From Acinetobacter brisouioides (GTDB lineage: Bacteria; Pseudomonadota; Gammaproteobacteria; Pseudomonadales; Moraxellaceae), in NCBI RefSeq assembly GCF_004331075.1, contig NZ_SJNX01000001.1:248001-312000 (forward strand): 64,000 nucleotides of DNA, read 5' to 3'. This document shows, piece after piece, positions 9,785 through 18,571 of the stretch; the first letter of the stretch is position 1; the number at the start of each line of letters is the position of its first letter. Position numbers and translations under genes: made by a program. The notes beneath the pieces are model-generated. The model did no database searches, was not told the DNA's origin, and worked only from the letters and a program-made list of their open reading frames with translations.

Positions 9785-10216
9785 TTATTTTATCAAAATT
9801 TCTTGAATATTAAGGTGATGCATCATTTCACGAATCATCACAAAATAAACAAAAGCCTGTTGCTGATCCTCTGCAACTTGTCGCAAGTAATAGCCGATAT
9901 GCTCAATAAAATCATTAAAGGCATGCTCAAGCTGGACTCGATCAATTGAGCCTGATGTCTTAAAAAATAATTGATTCAATAGCTTCATCATTGGATCAGA
10001 GGTGATTGCTCTACCCTGTACATGTCTTAGCTGTGGTTCTGACTCTAGCAATTCTTCAATCAAATAAATCATTTTCTCAATGGCAAACTCAGACCATACG
10101 CCTTGCACTAAACTCTGTTGTTGAATAGCATCTAATCCTTGAGGAAGGATAAACTGCTGCGAATTCCACAGAATCTCAATTTGGTTGGCTTTAAGAGAAA
10201 ATTGGAGAGGTTGCAT
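9785..10216 (-). CDS. Hypothetical protein, 143 residues
   Basis: I do not recognise this protein. It is soluble, acidic and rich in glutamine and leucine. A short beta-like N-terminus (LKANQIEILWNSQQFILP) is followed by what looks like an all-helical body ending in YFVMIREMMHHLNIQEILIK. It stands alone between yaeQ and pgaD on the same strand, but gaps of over 200 bp on both sides argue against an operon. The ribosome-binding site is weak. The length and uninterrupted frame support a real gene. Confidence 0.6.
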   Translation of the reverse strand: MQPLQFSLKANQIEILWNSQQFILPQGLDAIQQQSLVQGVWSEFAIEKMIYLIEELLESEPQLRHVQGRAITSDPMMKLLNQLFFKTSGSIDRVQLEHAFNDFIEHIGYYLRQVAEDQQQAFVYFVMIREMMHHLNIQEILIK

Positions 10217-10583
10217 ATAGGTTTCTTTATTTCAATAAATGCTGACAGTACAGTATGTATGTTCTTGGATAAAATGTTAAAAACATTATTATAGTGCATT
10301 CATAACTCCGTTTTTACTTCTTATGTTATGAGTAAAAAATAAAGTTGATGCAGATCATTAGAAAAGAAGCCAACTAATAGATTTCGCTAAAATTAGATTT
10401 AATCTAGAATAACACTATGGATCAACCATTTTATATTTAAATTAATAAAAGATTAATGATAAAAAAGTGATTAACTATCTTTTTATACTCCGAGAAATAT
10501 TTAAAAGCCAATCACTTTATTATTTCATTCATACTTTCAAAAGCAAACAACTGATTGAAAACCCATTATTTAAAGCCATTCAT
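10217..10583. other. AT-rich intergenic region downstream of pgaD
   Basis: I see no gene in these 367 bases. AAAGTGATT near 10463 and AATCACTTT near 10515 could pair across a long loop. No U-tracted terminator for the pga operon was found. The promoter of the unknown gene to the left must lie here. Confidence 0.4.
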
Positions 10584-11069
10584 CTATTTCACAACATCGT
10601 AATATTCTAGTAGCCCATCTTCATCATAGTGCAAAACAATATTAGATCCTTGTCGCAATTTAACCAAATCATTTCCAGTCAGTAAGAAATCTTTAGCAAA
10701 TTCATCAATTGGCGTATTTTGAGATTTTTTTCTTCGCTCTTTATTATTAAATCTAACCCAATTATAGGATGCCCATAAAATTAATAATAAGCTAAAAATT
10801 AAAATCCCAATTCCTATGTGCATTAAACTCGTTAATTGAGCATACATTGCATCATTAAAAATATATTTTTTGACTAGCTTAAACTCAAAATACCACAAGA
10901 ATAGCGTGATTAATGGAAAGATAATCAGAATAAATAACACCCAACCTATCAACTGTAAAAGATAGCCTGCTGTTTTATTTTTAACATAGTGGGGATTATC
11001 AATATATTCAGGTAAATCAAGCTTTGATTCATCCTCTATAATTTGATAATCGATGACTGGATTGCTCAT
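10584..11069 (-). CDS. pgaD: PgaD, accessory subunit of PNAG synthase
   Basis: This is a 161-residue inner-membrane protein with two hydrophobic segments (about residues 32-60 and 85-108), matching PgaD. PgaD binds PgaC and is needed for poly-beta-1,6-N-acetylglucosamine synthesis, which c-di-GMP stimulates in E. coli. It is the last gene of pgaABCD, and its ATG overlaps the pgaC stop by four bases (ATGA), suggesting translational coupling. PgaD sequences diverge strongly, so the assignment rests on position, size and topology as much as on sequence. Confidence 0.88.
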   Translation of the reverse strand: MSNPVIDYQIIEDESKLDLPEYIDNPHYVKNKTAGYLLQLIGWVLFILIIFPLITLFLWYFEFKLVKKYIFNDAMYAQLTSLMHIGIGILIFSLLLILWASYNWVRFNNKERRKKSQNTPIDEFAKDFLLTGNDLVKLRQGSNIVLHYDEDGLLEYYDVVK

Positions 11070-12313
11070 AATTTATCTCCTTTAAAACCACGATCTGGAC
11101 TGACCCATCGTGCACGTTTTTTAGGTAAAAATAATGCTCTAGGTACTGCAACAACTGTTGTTAATGTTGTAATTAACCAAAAGAAAAGTGGATACCAGAT
11201 TACCCAAAAATAATTTCGAAAAAAGCGATTGCTGCCATCATAGCGTTTATCGATCCATAAGCTTATTGTAAATTGAATCAAGCAAGTAAAGCCGAGTATC
11301 GTTCCATACCATTCAGGTAAGAGCGTTTTAATAAACAATTCATTTGGAATATGGAAAAATACGCCAAGAAAATACAGGATAAAAATAAGCAGCATGATAT
11401 AAGACCATGTGACGCTCATAATTGTTTCTAAAACAATAATCCACATACGGCGTAGTCGCCATTTAAAAATGTGTTTGATGTGGTCACGTAAGACTTCCAT
11501 CCCACCCTGCGCCCAACGCAAGCGTTGTTTGAATAAACCAACAAAAGTTTCAGGCATATAGATATAACAAAGTGCTTGCGGAATATACTGTATATCCCAT
11601 TGATTAAATTGTAGCTTCCATGAAATATCAATATCTTCTGTTAATTTATCATCAGACCAAAACCCGACTTGCTTAAGCGCAGTTTTACGAAAACCAGCGA
11701 TTACACCAGAAACCGTAAAAAGACGACCATAGGTTCGTTGAGCGCGTTTAATTAAGCCGATAATTGAAGAAAATTCGCCGACTTGCAATTTCCCCAAGAT
11801 ACTCGAACGGTTAATAATACGAGGATTCCCTGTTACCGCGCCAACGCGTGGTAAGTTAACCATTGGATCTAGCATCCATAGCACCGCATGAGGATGAAGC
11901 AATGCATCACCATCAATACAAACCAAGTATTCATACTGGCTCACCAAAACACCTGAGCGTAAAGCAAATGCTTTTCCCTGATTTTTTGCCAAATGTACTA
12001 CTCTGAGGTTTGCATATTGACCCTGCAATTCATCTAAAATTTGCCCTGTGCGATCTGTACTTCCGTCATTAACCGCAATGATCTCAAATTTTGGATATTG
12101 TGTCTGTGCTGCATAACGAATGGTATCTCGTACATGCTCCTCCTCATTAAAACAGGGGATAATAATACTGCACCCTTCATCTGTAGGTTTTGGAACATGA
12201 CGCTTTGGATATTCACGTTTAAAGAAAAACCATATACCACCGACAATCCAAATCCATGCCATAAATAGAGGGTATAAAAAAGCAAAATCAAATAAATATT
12301 TTAGCCAGCTCAT
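11066..12313 (-). CDS. pgaC: PNAG synthase glycosyltransferase PgaC
   Basis: This processive family 2 glycosyltransferase polymerises UDP-GlcNAc into poly-beta-1,6-GlcNAc and moves the chain across the inner membrane. The 415 residues show an N-terminal membrane helix, then the catalytic motifs VNDGSTD, CIDGDALL, TEDID and QRLRW in the correct order. Three to four membrane segments follow. The frame overlaps pgaB upstream and pgaD downstream by four bases each. Confidence 0.96.
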   Translation of the reverse strand: MSWLKYLFDFAFLYPLFMAWIWIVGGIWFFFKREYPKRHVPKPTDEGCSIIIPCFNEEEHVRDTIRYAAQTQYPKFEIIAVNDGSTDRTGQILDELQGQYANLRVVHLAKNQGKAFALRSGVLVSQYEYLVCIDGDALLHPHAVLWMLDPMVNLPRVGAVTGNPRIINRSSILGKLQVGEFSSIIGLIKRAQRTYGRLFTVSGVIAGFRKTALKQVGFWSDDKLTEDIDISWKLQFNQWDIQYIPQALCYIYMPETFVGLFKQRLRWAQGGMEVLRDHIKHIFKWRLRRMWIIVLETIMSVTWSYIMLLIFILYFLGVFFHIPNELFIKTLLPEWYGTILGFTCLIQFTISLWIDKRYDGSNRFFRNYFWVIWYPLFFWLITTLTTVVAVPRALFLPKKRARWVSPDRGFKGDKL

Positions 12314-14097
12314 GGGACTTTCTCCAAATTCATATCATTTTTAAATGGATTTTTATAATTCAATGGACTGTCATTTTGGCTGAGTGGTGTATAAAGGTAC
12401 TTGTGAAAAAACATCCCATTTTCTAGGTTATATTGATTTGCACCAATATTTTGAATACCTAATCCCTGTAAATCGATTAATGTTTTTTGAGCTGCTTTCC
12501 AGTCAGACTCAGATTTTAAATTTTTTGTATCAATACTGAAAGATATTCGGCTTTTTGTAGATAATGGCAAGCTACCAAATACCTTTTTCAACATTTTAGT
12601 TTGTTGTTTATCTGCTGGTTTATCTAAGATAAAATTAACAAATCCAAAATGATTCATCAGATTAGGCAAAACATTATCCATGGAACTTTCAAGATCTGGA
12701 GTAAGTGGCACTCGAAGCCCAAATCGAAATGTTTTACTGACATTTGAATAATATTCTGCTGTTTGTTTAACTTTATCAAACCATTTCATTTTTTCTGGCG
12801 TTGTAATCGCCGCTAAGTCACCATCAAACTCTAAAAATATTCCAGATAAACTGGTGTTATTTTTCATTAAATCCATAACAAACGGATTTAATTTTTGTGG
12901 TTGATTTTTAAAAGAACTCAATGGGATATTTGCATAAACATCAGCAGATACACGTGATTGAACCTGCCAGGTAAAACGATTCATTGCATCTTGTGACATC
13001 GGAAAAATAGTATTTGGAAAAAATACTTTTTCATTACTTTGGTCAAAAACATCTACGAAGACTTTATTTACAGCTAAAGCCTGTAGGCGATCCAGCATTA
13101 AACCAAGGCGATTATCATCATATTGACCCGATTGCCCAATTAAATCATCAAGTTTAATACTCAGACTATGCCGTATGTTTATTTTCGAATCTTCATGATA
13201 ATTCACAACATTTAATAATTCTTGCTGCAAACCTTCTGAATTAGGATTGCCCAGCATCAAGATTCTTTTGTAGATTCGATCATTAATTTGATTAATTCCA
13301 GATCGACCTAAACTAAATGAAATCGGCAAACCCGCTTTTTTGGCAATATCCTCGGTTTCTGGCGTTACAGCACCATAAGGCCAAATTACTGCTTTGACTT
13401 GAATTCCTAGCTGTTTTCCCAAGATCTGTTTTGACTTCAATAAATCATTATAAACTCGCTGTTGGTATTCTTGATCGGTTTCATAGCGTTGTTGGTTTTT
13501 CAAATATTGCCGAGTAATTGCAGCAGGCTCTTCATTTCCTTGTGGATTTGCCAAAATCCCAACATGTAAACTGTCTGTATGACTGACAAAATCAACCAAT
13601 CCTGACTTTTGCATCTCCCTCATTTCATCCCAAGTCATAAAATTTTCAGGATTCTTGTAAGTGATTTCATCATCAAATTTGGTCGTTTTGTTTGTCCAAC
13701 CCGTCATAATCCCAAAGACAACAGGAAACTTATACTCTTTCAACAATGGAAAAACTTGTGTATAGCCGCTAACTAATCCATCATCAAAACTTAAGACAAT
13801 TGCATTTGGAGGAAGTGGTTTTTTCCCTTCACGAGCATCAATGATTTGTTGCAGTGAAACAGGATGCCATTTTGAATGGCTTAACCAGTCAAAAAATTCA
13901 GCGAGACTTCGAGAATTAACCGCATATAGATCCGCATCATCTTTTTTCAGAACGTCTTCTCTTACATTGTGAAAATTCAATGCAATTGCTTGGTTTTGTC
14001 CTAATATGCTGTCAGGTGCTGCAGCATATGTTTGCACTGACAAAAGACTTGATAGCACAAAAGCATATGGCAATATTGTTTGACTAAACTTTATCAT
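12310..14097 (-). CDS. pgaB: PNAG N-deacetylase PgaB
   Basis: PgaB partially deacetylates PNAG in the periplasm so that the polymer can be exported. The 595 residues contain a NodB-type deacetylase domain with the FDDG metal motif (about residue 104) and the SHTDSLH histidine motif. A long C-terminal hydrolase-like domain (about residues 310-590) binds and nicks the polymer in homologues. The signal sequence ends in an AxA-type site (TYAAAPD) without the lipobox cysteine of E. coli PgaB, so this version looks soluble or held by partners. Its ATG shares one base with the pgaA stop. Confidence 0.95.
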   Translation of the reverse strand: MIKFSQTILPYAFVLSSLLSVQTYAAAPDSILGQNQAIALNFHNVREDVLKKDDADLYAVNSRSLAEFFDWLSHSKWHPVSLQQIIDAREGKKPLPPNAIVLSFDDGLVSGYTQVFPLLKEYKFPVVFGIMTGWTNKTTKFDDEITYKNPENFMTWDEMREMQKSGLVDFVSHTDSLHVGILANPQGNEEPAAITRQYLKNQQRYETDQEYQQRVYNDLLKSKQILGKQLGIQVKAVIWPYGAVTPETEDIAKKAGLPISFSLGRSGINQINDRIYKRILMLGNPNSEGLQQELLNVVNYHEDSKINIRHSLSIKLDDLIGQSGQYDDNRLGLMLDRLQALAVNKVFVDVFDQSNEKVFFPNTIFPMSQDAMNRFTWQVQSRVSADVYANIPLSSFKNQPQKLNPFVMDLMKNNTSLSGIFLEFDGDLAAITTPEKMKWFDKVKQTAEYYSNVSKTFRFGLRVPLTPDLESSMDNVLPNLMNHFGFVNFILDKPADKQQTKMLKKVFGSLPLSTKSRISFSIDTKNLKSESDWKAAQKTLIDLQGLGIQNIGANQYNLENGMFFHKYLYTPLSQNDSPLNYKNPFKNDMNLEKVP

Positions 14098-16574
14098 TAA
14101 AAAATACCCCTAAATCCTACTAGACCATAAGTGCGATCTTCTTGTTTTCCATCATAAGGGTGTCTTGTAATGCCAATTCCATACTCAAGCTGCCATGTGC
14201 GAGACAATGACCAGCGATGCAAATATTGCGCATTCCAAGTGACTTTGGTTCCATAATTTTTTTGATTGTAGAACCCTGTTCCTAGTTCAAAATGTTGCGT
14301 AAAGCTTTGGTTATATTTTCTCCATGTTACCCAATCATGCTGGAGAGTGATATTCATTGCATAGTATTGGTCAGGACTAAAATAAAGAGTCTCTTGTTTA
14401 CTATTGGTGCCATAGCCTGCACTCACAAGCATATCGGTAATATGATGTGGAGATGCTTGTAATCGCTGAGTAAAATCAAAAGTCCAGTCTTGTTGTTTAT
14501 TGCCATCAGAAATATCTGTATAGGCATAAGTCAATCCAGCTGAACGTGATTCATTCTGACGCCAGAGAATGCTTGTTGAATATAGTTTTCCATCTTGCTT
14601 ATTACGTAGTGCTTGTAACGGAATCGGCACCTGACTGTTATATTGCAGACGGTACTGCCAATTATCATTGAGCCATTGCGACCAGTTGATATCGACACCT
14701 GTTTTTTCTTGATGCGAGTTTTGCGATAACGCCAAAGTTAAGTCTTTACGATTAGATGCCCACTCCAACCCTAGACCATAGCGATCATCTCCAATATTAC
14801 CGACATCAAAATGACCACTACGATTTTGAGAAAAGGCAAAAACACGATAATTGTCATGCATCCATGGTGAATTCAACCATGTATAACTATCTAGATCTCG
14901 GGTTCCTCTTAAGCTTTGATTCACTTGATCCGAATTGCTATGCCCCCAATTGGTTTCATGAGTAATGCTAAAGTGATCCCGATCAGCCATTTCCTTACGG
15001 CTTTCCATCACACCACTATCATCTGGATACAATTCGAGTAGATGAGACAAATCCTTTTTCCAAGTTTGGATATTGCCCAAGTCTTGTTCATTCTTCATCT
15101 GATTAATTAATGTGTTTTTATCAGGCTCTCTACCTGTTAATCTTGCTAGAGTTTTCTGCGAATGAAGAGGCTGTTCCCTCCAGCGCTGTATCATTGCCAA
15201 ATTATTGAGATAAAGTGGATTATTCGGTGTTTTAGCAACGATATCTTGATAGTATTTTTCCGATGTGTTTAATTCATTCCGATACGCGAAATTTAAACCT
15301 TTTAAGCTAATATACTCATAACGATCATCGGCAGTCGTTTTATCCTCACCCTTGGCATTGCCATAATGATACGTTGGAATGAGGTGATCGACATCCTTGA
15401 TTAACTGATCGGCTTGTTGGAACTTTTCTTGCTCAATATAGGAATAGTAAAGACCAGAATAAACTTCCATATCTGGATAGTTTTTCTCTTGTAATAAACT
15501 GAGATATAAAGTTTCAGCTTGTTGAGGTTGTTTGATTCGGAGGTAAGCATTTGCCAGTGCATGTCTGACATACGCAGGCATATCTGCATAAGGGCGATTT
15601 AACTGCTGTGCATACTCAATGGCTTCGTTAGATCTACCGCGAAAGCTGAGAGCATAAATATAATTGTAATAGAAATTAAAATATCCAGGTTTTTCTCTTG
15701 ATACTTGTTTCTGCAAATCTGTTGCTTTGGCTAAGCATTTATCCAAATCTGCATAGCTGGCTTTATCTCCTTCGCCATGATTCGATAAATACTTATAATG
15801 CGCTATCGCATTTTTAATATCTTGACTAAATTGCAAAAGTTGCAGGCTCAAAGATAAAGCTGATTTTTTGTCATTTAAGCCGCTATGGTTCTGTAGAAAC
15901 AGCTCTGCTTCTGAAAGGCTTCCTGAGTCAATCAGTGCATAAAAATACTCTTCTTGTACACTCTCAACCTTCGGTGCTTTTTCATAAGCAAGGCTCGCTG
16001 CATTCAAACTTTCAATCGGCTTCCCAGACATGCGATATGCATAAGAAACTTGTACAAGTTGATCTGCATTTAAAGCATTCAAAGGAATACCTTTTAAAGT
16101 GGCAACTGCATCCTGTGGCTGATTTAATTCAGCATACAGTACTGCTTTCATCACTTGTAATTGAATATTTTTATTGTATGGTTCAAATTTTTTTAGCCAC
16201 TCTAAAGCGAGACTAAATTGCTGTAGATCTCTTACCCCCTGAATGACGGGAATCTGAGCATATTCTGGAAATTGCTTCGGCTGAATTCGCTGGAGTAAAG
16301 AAATATCATCCTGATTAAATTTTTGTGTTTGAAAATGTAGAGTGAAATAATCCGCGAGTACAATTTGGTCATCGGGGTATTGAGATATTAATGAATGAAA
16401 TAAAGACATACCTTGTTGAATCTGACCCTGTCTGACAAGAACAACCGCTTTCTCACGAGATGATTTTAACTCTACTGACTCCTCAGCAGCATGAGCTACC
16501 GATATCGGTAGGATCAATAGAGAGGTAATGCAACTCATTGCACTACGATAATTAAATATAGACAATTTTGGCAT
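14097..16574 (-). CDS. pgaA: PNAG outer-membrane export porin PgaA
   Basis: This 825-residue protein forms the outer-membrane export pore for PNAG. The N-terminus is a cleavable signal ending near AHA. The middle (about residues 40-500) is a chain of TPR-like helical repeats, with several pairs such as ALANAYLRIKQPQQAETLYL. The C-terminal 300 residues alternate aromatic and polar residues as expected for a beta-barrel and end in RTYGLVGFRGIF. It is the first gene of the operon. The promoter must lie in the 388-bp AT-rich region before it. The size agrees with E. coli PgaA (about 800 residues). Confidence 0.95.
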   Translation of the reverse strand: MPKLSIFNYRSAMSCITSLLILPISVAHAAEESVELKSSREKAVVLVRQGQIQQGMSLFHSLISQYPDDQIVLADYFTLHFQTQKFNQDDISLLQRIQPKQFPEYAQIPVIQGVRDLQQFSLALEWLKKFEPYNKNIQLQVMKAVLYAELNQPQDAVATLKGIPLNALNADQLVQVSYAYRMSGKPIESLNAASLAYEKAPKVESVQEEYFYALIDSGSLSEAELFLQNHSGLNDKKSALSLSLQLLQFSQDIKNAIAHYKYLSNHGEGDKASYADLDKCLAKATDLQKQVSREKPGYFNFYYNYIYALSFRGRSNEAIEYAQQLNRPYADMPAYVRHALANAYLRIKQPQQAETLYLSLLQEKNYPDMEVYSGLYYSYIEQEKFQQADQLIKDVDHLIPTYHYGNAKGEDKTTADDRYEYISLKGLNFAYRNELNTSEKYYQDIVAKTPNNPLYLNNLAMIQRWREQPLHSQKTLARLTGREPDKNTLINQMKNEQDLGNIQTWKKDLSHLLELYPDDSGVMESRKEMADRDHFSITHETNWGHSNSDQVNQSLRGTRDLDSYTWLNSPWMHDNYRVFAFSQNRSGHFDVGNIGDDRYGLGLEWASNRKDLTLALSQNSHQEKTGVDINWSQWLNDNWQYRLQYNSQVPIPLQALRNKQDGKLYSTSILWRQNESRSAGLTYAYTDISDGNKQQDWTFDFTQRLQASPHHITDMLVSAGYGTNSKQETLYFSPDQYYAMNITLQHDWVTWRKYNQSFTQHFELGTGFYNQKNYGTKVTWNAQYLHRWSLSRTWQLEYGIGITRHPYDGKQEDRTYGLVGFRGIF

Positions 16575-16962
16575 CCTTTTTTTAAGTTTTTGATATTAGT
16601 TTTTTGATAACCACATCACATTTTTATAAGAAAAGTATATTGTTTATATTTTAAACAAGCAATCAGTTTTTATTCTTTACTAAGAGTATATTTTCTATTT
16701 TTTACAATATAAATCATATATATAAGTAATTAAATTTGCATAATTTTATTTTTACTCGTCATATTGTGTTACAGTCCAGAAATATTTTAGCCTCATAAAA
16801 CAAATTTTATGGACGGAAACCATGCCTCTTTCAAACCATCAACGTCCATATTTTTATATTTTCTTATTTTTATGCAAAAAAACAGTTATTTGAGTAATTT
16901 TAAAGCAAATACCACAAGATAGTGTTGCCAACAAAAATAACTTGTTTTATGATTGCGGCCAT
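16575..16962. other. Divergent pgaA / tRNA-Leu intergenic region
   Basis: This very AT-rich 388-bp region contains a strong tRNA promoter (16925-16953). ATGGACG (16809-16815) and CGTCCAT (16843-16849) form an inverted pair followed by T-rich sequence. A possible 37-codon frame begins at 16809 but has no ribosome-binding site, so I do not call it. Confidence 0.4.
16925..16953 (+). promoter_or_regulatory. Sigma-70 promoter of tRNA-Leu
   Basis: TTGCCA (16925-16930), a 17-bp spacer and TATGAT (16948-16953) lie 9 bases before the mature tRNA. The GC-rich discriminator (GCGGCC) after the -10 box is typical of stringently controlled stable-RNA promoters. Confidence 0.7.
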
Positions 16963-17048
16963 GCCCGGGTGGTGAAATAGGTAGACACAGGGGATTTAAA
17001 ATCCCCCGCCCACAAAGCGTGCCGGTTCGAGTCCGGCCCCGGGCACCA
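16963..17048 (+). tRNA. tRNA-Leu (anticodon UAA)
   Basis: This is an 86-nt tRNA with encoded CCA. The acceptor stem GCCCGGG pairs with CCCGGGC. The anticodon stem GGGGA/TCCCC closes the loop TTTAAAA, giving anticodon TAA, which reads UUA (and UUG) leucine codons. A long variable arm, as in type II tRNAs, and the GGTTCGAGTCC T-arm are present. Confidence 0.97.
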
Positions 17049-17075
17049 TTTTATTAAAACTGTTAAAATGGTGCC
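17042..17075. repeat. Inverted repeat using the tRNA-Leu 3' end
   Basis: The last seven bases of the tRNA plus five following bases (GGCACCATTTTA, 17042-17053) are repeated in perfect inverted form at 17064-17075 with a 10-base loop. In the precursor this 12-bp hairpin could compete with the acceptor stem or mark a 3' processing site. Confidence 0.7.
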
Positions 17076-17083
17076 AACAAAAC

Positions 17084-17104
17084 CCAGCGAAAGCTGGTTT
17101 TTTT
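17084..17104 (+). terminator. Intrinsic terminator of tRNA-Leu
   Basis: A CCAGC-GAAA-GCTGG stem with a GNRA tetraloop is followed by seven Ts. Confidence 0.85.
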
Positions 17105-17280
17105 ACGTCTATAGATTTTCTGCACTTCCTATGTAATTACAAAGATGTAACAAAATTTTCAATTTTCATGTGTTTTTACAGCATAGTTCATACCTAGACT
17201 TTATACTTTCCCCTGCATGATTAGACTCCTTCTATAAATGCATTATATTTATTTTATTCACAGCAAATTCGGGGCATGTT

Positions 17281-17784
17281 ATGAAACCAATGTTGATTGT
17301 CTGTTTATGCCTTTCTTCATGCACACTATTTGCCTGTAAACCCAATCATGTAAACTCACAACACATCAGTTTCAGCCATAATCAAACCATTGATATTAAA
17401 ACAGACCTTGGAATACTACAAAATTTAGCGCAACGCCAAAATCAGGAAAGTTCTGTTTTTCAGCAAGAAGCCTTACATGTCATTCGTTCTGGTAATACTG
17501 CCCAGATTGAACAAATTATTCAAAGCATGCAGCAACATGTAGGAAAATTTAATCAGGAATTACGAGACTTGTTATTAAGTAGTGCTGAAGTTGATGTAAT
17601 TCGTCAAAAAATGATGCATAACAATCAACTTAGCCTTGAACTTGCACAACAAGGCGCAGCCCAACGTCCAAATACTTCCAAAATCCTACCATTGCAAAAA
17701 AAGCTTGAACAGAATCAGCAAGAAATTATCGAGTTAACCCATTATGCCCAAGCAAAAATCAGTAAAATGACCAGTGCATCATAG
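17281..17784 (+). CDS. Putative lipoprotein of unknown function
   Basis: This is a 167-residue protein whose first 19 residues form a signal with a lipobox (LFAC, Cys19), predicting a lipid-anchored envelope protein. The rest is almost entirely helical and rich in glutamine (for example IEQIIQSMQQHVGKFNQELR), suggesting a coiled-coil periplasmic domain. I do not recognise a family. A GGGG about 7 bases before the ATG could be the ribosome-binding site. It stands upstream of the 5-formyltetrahydrofolate cyclo-ligase gene with a 68-bp gap and may be co-transcribed. Confidence 0.7.
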   Translation: MKPMLIVCLCLSSCTLFACKPNHVNSQHISFSHNQTIDIKTDLGILQNLAQRQNQESSVFQQEALHVIRSGNTAQIEQIIQSMQQHVGKFNQELRDLLLSSAEVDVIRQKMMHNNQLSLELAQQGAAQRPNTSKILPLQKKLEQNQQEIIELTHYAQAKISKMTSAS

Positions 17785-17852
17785 GCGGGACTTTACTCGT
17801 TTGATTTTTATGGTAATACTTTAATCATAAGCCGAACCCAAATGATCAGATC

Positions 17853-18443
17853 ATGAATAATGCTTTAGACCTCCAACAGTTACGTCGAGAGCTACGCCGT
17901 AAGCGTCGTCGACTCACCTGTTTTCAGCAACGTCAAGCTGCTCAGGCTGTATTAAGTCATTTTCGACGCGCCCCCGCGATTCAAAAGGCAAAAAAAATCG
18001 GATTATATTTAGATGCTTTTGGTGAGATTGTGACAAAAGGGCTGATTGAATATTGCTTTAAACTCAATAAGGAAGTTTATTTACCCAAAATCTGCAATAT
18101 GAACCAACATTTACGTTGGGTCAAAATTTCTAGACAACAATTTTATACACGGCGTTTTGCACCACACCGTTTGGGTATGCTGGAACCCCAGCAACGCGGG
18201 ATTGCCGTGCAGCATTTAGATCTATTGTGTATGCCTTTACTGGCTTGTGATATAAAAGGTATGCGTTTGGGCATGGGAGGTGGTTTTTATGATCGTACAT
18301 TGTCTCAGGCTCAACATCATCCCTTTCGTTTAGGGTTAGCGCACGACTTTCAACGCCTTGATATTGTGCTTCCCCATCAGCCTTGGGATCAGCCGCTACA
18401 TGCACTTTGTACACCACAATCTTATCGGCATTTTAACCGATAA
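17853..18443 (+). CDS. ygfA: 5-formyltetrahydrofolate cyclo-ligase
   Basis: This 196-residue cytosolic enzyme converts 5-formyl-THF to 5,10-methenyl-THF using ATP, returning an inhibitory folate to the one-carbon pool. Visible family features are the basic N-terminal RRELRRKRRRLT, the substrate region IGLYLDAFGEIVT, and the signature MRLGMGGGFYDRTL with its glycine-rich ATP/phosphate loop. In enterobacteria this gene follows the 6S RNA gene. Here the upstream 68 bp are too short for that RNA. The ribosome-binding site before the chosen ATG is weak. Confidence 0.92.
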   Translation: MNNALDLQQLRRELRRKRRRLTCFQQRQAAQAVLSHFRRAPAIQKAKKIGLYLDAFGEIVTKGLIEYCFKLNKEVYLPKICNMNQHLRWVKISRQQFYTRRFAPHRLGMLEPQQRGIAVQHLDLLCMPLLACDIKGMRLGMGGGFYDRTLSQAQHHPFRLGLAHDFQRLDIVLPHQPWDQPLHALCTPQSYRHFNR

Positions 18444-18571
18444 TAGACTGTTGTAAATTTAAGCAAAATCATGGTTTTTTATTTTTTTCACAAGACTTCC
18501 CCTTGTAATTTAAAAAAAACACATCACTATAAAAATCATGGCAACACTGTTGTCACTCATTAGGAGTGCTC

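Noticed and set aside
16809..16922. 37-codon plus-strand frame upstream of tRNA-Leu
   Set aside because: No ribosome-binding site, AT-rich codons, and it overlaps an inverted repeat; not enough to call a small protein.
18503..18533. Heat-shock or sigma-70 promoter before lon
   Set aside because: TTGTAA and TATAAA are present but the spacer is 19 bp and the sigma-32 consensus is not matched.
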